From Thermoanaerobaculia bacterium (GTDB lineage: Bacteria > Acidobacteriota > Thermoanaerobaculia > Gp7-AA8), in NCBI GenBank assembly GCA_017883215.1, contig JADGOA010000105.1, positions 1-10,500 of the forward strand: a stretch of 10,500 nucleotides of DNA, in the 5' to 3' direction. Below are positions 6,729-10,500 of the stretch, piece after piece. Numbering within the stretch: the first letter of the stretch is position 1; each line of letters opens with the position of its first letter. The position numbers and the translations under genes are program-made. Under the pieces are notes generated by a model, which was given only the letters and a program-made list of their open reading frames with translations, made no database searches and was not told the DNA's origin.

Positions 6729-6857
6729 GTCCTGAGTCCTGAGTCCTGAGTTTCTACCTTTGGGACGTCACCAAGTCACGAGATTGCCAGGTCGACGCTG
6801 CCCACCTCGTAACCTCGCGACCACTCAGGACTCAGGACTCAGCACTCAGGACTCGGT
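6724..6857. repeat. Nested inverted arrays: heptamer CCTGAGT (outer) and octamer (inner) between convergent genes
   Basis: Four perfect copies of CCTGAGT (6724-6751) face four copies of the reverse complement ACTCAGG (6823-6850; one has a single change) plus a decayed fifth (6851-6857). The outer arms could form a stem of about 28 bp. Inside lie octamer-family units CAAGTCAC, GAGATTGC and CAGGTCGA (6772-6795) facing GTAACCTC and GCGACCAC (6809-6824). The structure fills the spacer between the convergent lipoprotein and LON-domain genes. The first heptamer supplies the lipoprotein TGA, and the array ends 3 bp before the other gene's stop. It probably acts as a bidirectional transcript end. Confidence 0.9.
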
Positions 6858-6859
6858 AG

Positions 6860-7522
6860 TCAGTTCCGGCTCGGGTCGTTGTCGCGCCGATACGGCCTGA
6901 GGAACCGCAGGGTCTCGATCCGGCTCGAAAGCTCGTTGCCGACCTGCTCGGCACGCGCGAGGAGATCGTCCTTCTCGAGCAGTTTCTGTTTCTCCTCGGT
7001 CGCGAAATTCAGCGACATGATCAGAGCGTTGGTCAGCGCTTCCAGTCCTACGGTTTCGATCTCCGGCACGGGCAACTGATTCGGCAGGAATTTGAGGTAC
7101 TGCTTCGCGAGATCGGCGAGCCACTCCCGCTGCGCCCACGCCTCTTTCGCGTCGCGCACCAACTCCGGCTGTGCCACGACCCGCGCCGTTCGGTACGGCT
7201 CGGCCGTCACTTCGCTGACGATGCGGATGCGGACCTCGCCCCGGATGAGGATGTTGAACCGTCCATCGTCCATGGTCACCGCCTGCTCGATGGTGCTCAT
7301 GGTCCCGCAGGGATACACCGGCGGCGCTCCGTAGTAATCGCCTTGCCACCCCGGCTGCAGGAGCACCAGCCCGAAGCGCGCCTCCGCCCGCAGCACATCG
7401 GCGACCATCTGCCGGTAGCGTGGTTCGAAGATGTGCAGCGGCATCCGCGTGTTCGGAAAAAACACGAGATCCGGCAGGGGGAAGAGCGGCAGCAGAAACT
7501 CGCCTTCCGGATACACGCTCAT
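6860..7522 (-). CDS. Stand-alone LON substrate-binding (LON-N) domain protein
   Basis: A 220-residue protein matching the N-terminal substrate-recognition domain of Lon proteases, but with no AAA+ or protease domain. The family signature is clear: LLPLFPLPDLVFFPNTRMPLHIFEPRYRQMVADVL near the N-terminus, then the beta-barrel segments FGLVLLQPG, GTMSTIEQAVTMDDGRFNILIRGEVRIRIVSE. The second half (about 125-205) is helical, with coiled-coil-like charge in EEKQKLLEKDDLLARAEQVGNELSSRIETL, as in the Lon N-domain. Such single-domain proteins are common in bacteria; their role is poorly defined, perhaps binding unfolded protein or acting as an adaptor. The ATG at 7522 has no Shine-Dalgarno sequence and lies 8 nt downstream of a good -10 (TACAGT), which suggests a leaderless or nearly leaderless transcript. 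It is convergent with the lipoprotein gene. Confidence 0.93.
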   Translation of the reverse strand: MSVYPEGEFLLPLFPLPDLVFFPNTRMPLHIFEPRYRQMVADVLRAEARFGLVLLQPGWQGDYYGAPPVYPCGTMSTIEQAVTMDDGRFNILIRGEVRIRIVSEVTAEPYRTARVVAQPELVRDAKEAWAQREWLADLAKQYLKFLPNQLPVPEIETVGLEALTNALIMSLNFATEEKQKLLEKDDLLARAEQVGNELSSRIETLRFLRPYRRDNDPSRN

Positions 7523-7530
7523 CGACGGTT

Positions 7531-7559
7531 ACTGTAGCACCGCGCATGCCGGTGTTCAG
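7531..7559 (-). promoter_or_regulatory. Probable sigma70-type promoter of the LON-domain gene
   Basis: On the minus strand CTGAAC (7559-7554), a partial -35, is followed after 17 bp by TACAGT (7536-7531). Only 8 nt separate the -10 from the ATG at 7522, so the expected start of transcription falls within a base or two of the start codon. Confidence 0.5.
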
Positions 7560-7568
7560 GCGAATCGA

Positions 7569-7643
7569 GAGCGTGTAGCGGGGTAGGAAACAGACCCCCG
7601 CCGCCCCGGCGTTCGGCCCCTGCACGCTACCCGCTACACGCTT
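7569..7643. repeat. Heptamer-built inverted repeat (TAGCGKG) covering the oxidoreductase stop codon
   Basis: On the minus strand the end of the FAD oxidoreductase gene reads as heptamers AAGCGTG, TAGCGGG, TAGCGTG (7643-7623). On the plus strand GAGCGTG, TAGCGGG (7569-7582) form the other arm. The perfect pairing core is AGCGTGTAGCGGG (7570-7582) with its complement at 7630-7642, 13 bp, extended by three more pairs after a one-base bulge. The gene's TAG stop (7636-7634) is part of the heptamer. A C/G-rich loop of about 35 nt separates the arms. A role as transcription terminator for the biosynthetic block is plausible. Confidence 0.8.
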
Positions 7644-8800
7644 GAGGAAATCCGCCACGCCTCGGTCATCCGCTGGACGGATGCGAGCTCGGCACGGGTG
7701 CGCCGGACGAACATTCGGCCGACGCCCTCCGGGCGCGCCGCTCGGAGCGCTGCGTCGAGGATCGCCGGTCGCGAGAGGAGGGTGGCGATGGCGCGGCTCC
7801 ATCGAATGCGCGGGTGGAACATCGAGGCATGCGCCGCGATGTACTCCGCCTCGATCTCGGTTCGCGACCCTGGCCGGAGCGCGCGGAGAATCAGCGGAGC
7901 CGCGAGCAGCGCCGACTGCATCGCCATGGCCATGCCGTTGCCGGTGAGCGGATCGACGATGCCGGAGGCGTCGCCGATCATGAAGACACCGCGCTCGACG
8001 GCGCGCCGCCCGCGGAAGATGACCGGTTCCGACGAGAGGAAGTCGTCCTGCGCGGGGGTGTACCGGCTGTACATCGTGTCCAGCGGCGGCTCTTCGCTTC
8101 GAATCGCCGTGACGAACGATTCCCAGCGGCCGCGATGCCCGGCCAGGCGGTCGGCGTGAACGAGGCCGCAGATGTTCGTCAGTCCGCCCTCGACGTCGTT
8201 GACGCCGAGGTAGCCGCGATCGAACGAATAGAGCTCGATCGCGCCCTCCGCTCCAGGGGAAGCGCCGCGGTAGTGGCGCTTGAATCCGAAGCTGCGGTGC
8301 GAGCGATCGCGCGCGAACAGCCGCGCGAGCTGCGTGTCGAAGCGGCCCCACCGCCCCCACGCGCCGGCGATCACGCCAGCGGTGACGGTGTGGCTCTCTC
8401 CGGCCCGCGCGATCGTCAGCGCGTTGTGGTCGATCGACTCCGCCGTCCAGCCGTCGAACGGCTGCGCTCCGCGGGCGACGGCGGTGCGGAAGAGCAGCTC
8501 GTCGAACAGCAATCGCGAGACGCCGCGCGCGGAATGGGGGAGCTCGAATTCGAATGTCCGGCGGCGGGAGACGATGCGGCAACGGCGGATGGCGGGGGCG
8601 CCGCGGCGTTCGATCTCGTCGCCGATGCCGAGCAGGTCGAGGAGCGGAAGGGCATCGTAGGAAAGGAATTCGCCGCAGAGCTTGTCGCGGGGAAAGGTGT
8701 CACGGTCGACGAGCGCCACCGACACGCCGCGCCAGGCCAGCAGCGCCGCCAACGTCGACCCGCCCGGGCCGGCGCCGAGAACGGCCACGTCGAATTTCAT
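7634..8800 (-). CDS. FAD-dependent oxidoreductase, geranylgeranyl-reductase / PHBH-like family
   Basis: A 388-residue flavoprotein. The N-terminus has the FAD dinucleotide-binding motif VAVLGAGPGGSTLA (G9-x-G11-x-x-G14) with D32 after the second strand, followed by FPRDKLCGEFLS (36-47), a hallmark of the GGR/UbiH-like group. The second FAD motif is VFMIGDASGIVDPLTGNGM (D277), binding the flavin ribityl and phosphate. The length is normal for the family. I place the start at ATG 8800 because it overlaps the upstream methyltransferase stop as ATGA; a GTG at 8806 would add two residues. The family reduces isoprenoid double bonds or hydroxylates and oxidises aromatic or polyketide products. Its partners here (methyltransferase and ketosynthase) favour tailoring of a polyketide- or fatty-acid-like product. 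The exact reaction is unknown. Confidence 0.88.
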   Translation of the reverse strand: MKFDVAVLGAGPGGSTLAALLAWRGVSVALVDRDTFPRDKLCGEFLSYDALPLLDLLGIGDEIERRGAPAIRRCRIVSRRRTFEFELPHSARGVSRLLFDELLFRTAVARGAQPFDGWTAESIDHNALTIARAGESHTVTAGVIAGAWGRWGRFDTQLARLFARDRSHRSFGFKRHYRGASPGAEGAIELYSFDRGYLGVNDVEGGLTNICGLVHADRLAGHRGRWESFVTAIRSEEPPLDTMYSRYTPAQDDFLSSEPVIFRGRRAVERGVFMIGDASGIVDPLTGNGMAMAMQSALLAAPLILRALRPGSRTEIEAEYIAAHASMFHPRIRWSRAIATLLSRPAILDAALRAARPEGVGRMFVRRTRAELASVQRMTEAWRISSSV

Positions 8801-9483
8801 TTCCACAGCAGGATACCGATGCGGAAGGGATGCATTCTGGCGATGGCGACACGCGAGGCACCGGTGCGATTGGCGATGGCGCGCGCCTCACCGGGCGTGT
8901 AACCGCGCAGGACCGAGGCCGGGCCGTCGAATCGAGTGATCGGGCCGATCAGTCGCAGCAGACCGAGAAACCGGATGAAGAGAAGTGGCAGGCGATGCCG
9001 CTGGGTGTCGTTCACCGCCACGCCGCGGCGGACCACGCGCAGCGAGTCGCGCAGGATCTTCGCGTTCTCATCCGGCGTGAAGTGATGGACGAAGTGCGCC
9101 GAGGTCGCCACGTCGACCGACCCGTCGCGGAAAGGAAGATTCCGCGCATCGCCGACGACACGGCGGATCTTGCCGAAGCCGTTGCGCGAGATCTCGCCGG
9201 CATAAAGAAGATGATCGATCTTGAAATCGAGACCGATGCGCAGGCCCTCGCCGGCGACGGCCTCGAGCAGATCGGCGCTGCCCGTTCCGATGTCGAGCAC
9301 CGAGAGGCGCAGCCACTCGGTGCCTCCCATCCGCCGCAGGAGCTTGCGGTAGGTGATGATCCCGCCTAGGTACCGGTTGATCCGACGCAGATCGCGAAGC
9401 GAGCGCTCCATCTCCAGACGCGGCGCGTCGTGCTCGTCGAGGAGCTCGGGCTGGTCGATGCGCGATGGGATCAGGAGGGACAT
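8797..9483 (-). CDS. Class I SAM-dependent methyltransferase in the ketosynthase block
   Basis: A 228-residue protein with a Methyltransf_11/25-type core. Motif I is SVLDIGTGSADLLEA (D64-I-G66-T-G68), followed by LRIGLDFK, VGDARNLPFRDGSVDVATSAHFVHHF (motifs II to IV) and a C-terminal lid. The N-terminal segment PELLDEHDAPRLEMERSLRDLRRINRYLGG is an amphipathic helix that I recall from methyltransferases encoded beside polyketide synthase and FAD-oxidoreductase genes; that memory was not checked. It is coupled by ATGA to the FAD oxidoreductase and lies 98 bp after the ketosynthase. The likely substrate is the carrier-bound or released polyketide. A purine-rich GAAAGG sits just before the ATG, and an octamer array occupies the leader immediately upstream. 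Confidence 0.88.
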   Translation of the reverse strand: MSLLIPSRIDQPELLDEHDAPRLEMERSLRDLRRINRYLGGIITYRKLLRRMGGTEWLRLSVLDIGTGSADLLEAVAGEGLRIGLDFKIDHLLYAGEISRNGFGKIRRVVGDARNLPFRDGSVDVATSAHFVHHFTPDENAKILRDSLRVVRRGVAVNDTQRHRLPLLFIRFLGLLRLIGPITRFDGPASVLRGYTPGEARAIANRTGASRVAIARMHPFRIGILLWK

Positions 9484-9492
9484 TGCCTTTCG

Positions 9493-9576
9493 TCGGTCAC
9501 GAGGTCACGAGGTTACGGGGTCACCGGGTCACTGGGTCACTGGGTCACTATGGCGACCTGGCGACCTGGCAACCCA
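9493..9576. repeat. Octamer array (NNGGTYRC) in the spacer between ketosynthase and methyltransferase
   Basis: Seven contiguous octamers run from 9493 to 9548: TCGGTCAC, GAGGTCAC, GAGGTTAC, GGGGTCAC, CGGGTCAC, and TGGGTCAC twice. They face three inverted units at 9553-9576 (GCGACCTG twice, then GCAACCCA). A four-base turn joins the halves, so an RNA hairpin with several G-U or mismatched pairs could form. The array starts 5 bp after the ketosynthase stop and ends 9 bp before the methyltransferase start, so it is transcribed if the two genes share an mRNA. It is nearly identical over about 30 bp (reverse complement) to 5407-5438. Confidence 0.88.
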
Positions 9577-9581
9577 TCGAC

Positions 9582-10500
9582 TCACACCCTCCTCAACACG
9601 AGCGCCGAGTTCTTCGAGCCGAAGGCGATGGTGTTGCAGACGGCGACGTCGATGTCTGCGCGACGGCCGATGTCGGGAATGTAGTCCAGGTCGCACTCCG
9701 GATCGGGAGTATCGAGGTTGATCGTGGGCGGGAGAACGCCGTCGCGAAAAGCCATGAGCGTGGCCGCCACTCCCGCCGCTCCGCAAGCGCCCTGGGGATG
9801 GCCGATCATCGACTTGGTGGCCGACCCCGCGATTCTCGTGGCGTTCTTTCCGAAAGCCCGTTTCACGGCACGGGTCTCGATGCGGTCGTTCAGCTCGGTC
9901 GAGGTGCCGTGGTAGTTCAGATATCCGACCTCGCTCGTGCCGACGCCGGCGTCTTCCATGGCCAGCGACATGGCGCGCGCCGGCTCTTCGCCCGACTCGT
10001 CGAGCCGCACGCGGTGGTAGGCGTCGCATGTCGAGCCGTAACCGGCCACTTCGGCATAGATCCTTGCTCCACGCGCCCGGGCGCTCTCTTCGCGCTCCAT
10101 GACGAACATCCACGCCCCCTCGCCGAGGACGAAGCCGTCTCGATCTCTCGAAAAGGGCCGCGACGCCGCTTCCGGAGTCTCGTTGAACGCCGTCGACACG
10201 ATGCGCATGATGCAGAATCCGGTCATCACTCCTTCGGTGATGGTGGCATCGGCGCCGCCTGCGACGACGTAGTCGATGACGCCGAGTCTGAGGTTGCGGT
10301 AGGCGTAGCCGAGCGCGTCGGTAGAGGAGGTGCAACCGGTGGAGATCAGGTGCGAGAAGCCGTGGAGGTCGTAGGCCATGGAGATCTCGGAGGCGATCGT
10401 ACCGATGGTTCCCGACGGAACGGCGTAGACGGAAGCCTGCTTGACGTTGCCCTTGTACCAGAGCTCGTACATCCGCTCGCTGAACTCGATGGCGCCGCCG
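9582..10500 (-). CDS. Beta-ketoacyl-ACP synthase (KAS II / type II PKS KS-alpha-like), 5' end cut by window edge
   Basis: The visible 305 residues are the central and C-terminal parts of a thiolase-fold condensing enzyme that joins malonyl-ACP units to an acyl chain. The frame stays open to the right edge, and residues before the internal Met at 10472 (GGAIEFSER) look native, so roughly 110 N-terminal residues are missing. Counting from that Met, the active-site cysteine is C47 in STGCTSSTDALGYA, the two histidines are H188 in NYHGTSTELND and H225 in SMIGHPQGACGA, and K220 precedes the second: a complete Cys-His-His triad. The context TGCTSSTDALGYAYR and GFVLGEGAWMFVMERE recalls KS-alpha of type II polyketide synthases as much as FabF. 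It is followed by methyltransferase and FAD-oxidoreductase genes on the same strand, suggesting specialised rather than housekeeping lipid synthesis. Confidence 0.93.
   Translation of the reverse strand, partial: GGAIEFSERMYELWYKGNVKQASVYAVPSGTIGTIASEISMAYDLHGFSHLISTGCTSSTDALGYAYRNLRLGVIDYVVAGGADATITEGVMTGFCIMRIVSTAFNETPEAASRPFSRDRDGFVLGEGAWMFVMEREESARARGARIYAEVAGYGSTCDAYHRVRLDESGEEPARAMSLAMEDAGVGTSEVGYLNYHGTSTELNDRIETRAVKRAFGKNATRIAGSATKSMIGHPQGACGAAGVAATLMAFRDGVLPPTINLDTPDPECDLDYIPDIGRRADIDVAVCNTIAFGSKNSALVLRRV

Noticed and set aside
6846..8582. Long minus-strand open frame across two genes
   Set aside because: It crosses the LON-domain and FAD-oxidoreductase genes in another frame, is arginine/proline-rich and shows no motif.
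7814..8902. Plus-strand frame of about 360 codons opposite the FAD oxidoreductase
   Set aside because: It is antisense to a gene with clear FAD-binding motifs, with no motif of its own and no plausible ribosome binding site.

Overview
The window is about 10.5 kb of GC-rich bacterial chromosome with Gram-negative features: a Sec-exported S9 peptidase, a lipobox protein and a NuoB-type complex I subunit. The codon bias, the gene families and the many word-like intergenic repeats would fit an Acidobacteriota-type or similar soil or sediment lineage. That placement is inference; no rRNA or other taxonomic marker is present. There are no tRNA or rRNA genes, CRISPR arrays, transposases or phage genes.

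Layout, left to right. (1) 8-595, minus: nuoB, with the first codons of a translationally coupled gene running off the left edge. (2) 596-948: a gene-free divergent region holding a 30-bp tandem repeat. (3) 949-2937, plus: an exported prolyl-oligopeptidase-family (S9) peptidase. (4) 2938-3131: a convergent spacer with a cloverleaf-like paired-hairpin element and a second inverted repeat. (5) 3132-6203, minus: three genes of probable surface-glycan or secondary metabolism. In transcription order these are a small class I methyltransferase, a two-domain protein ending in a methyltransferase, and a GT4-type glycosyltransferase; the last two are coupled by TGATG. (6) 6240-6728, plus: a small lipoprotein, divergent from the first methyltransferase over a 36-bp promoter region. 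(7) 6860-7522, minus: a stand-alone LON-N-domain protein. (8) 7634-10500, minus: a putative biosynthetic block made of a beta-ketoacyl synthase (cut by the right edge), a methyltransferase and a GGR-like FAD oxidoreductase, the last two coupled by ATGA. Together they look like the edge of a type II PKS-like or fatty-acid-like natural-product cluster.

The most unusual content is intergenic. At least three spacers carry arrays of one degenerate octamer (consensus NNGGTYRC, commonest form GAGGTCAC), arranged as facing half-arrays able to form long hairpins. Two spacers carry heptamer arrays (CCTGAGT; TAGCGKG) with the same inverted layout, and in both the repeat word itself supplies the stop codon of an adjacent gene. 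Other spacers hold a 30-bp tandem duplication, a paired hairpin sharing the loop GTCCTC, and a 14-bp inverted repeat. The recurring design, short tandem words facing each other and abutting gene ends, with different words at different loci, is the best candidate here for something little described.
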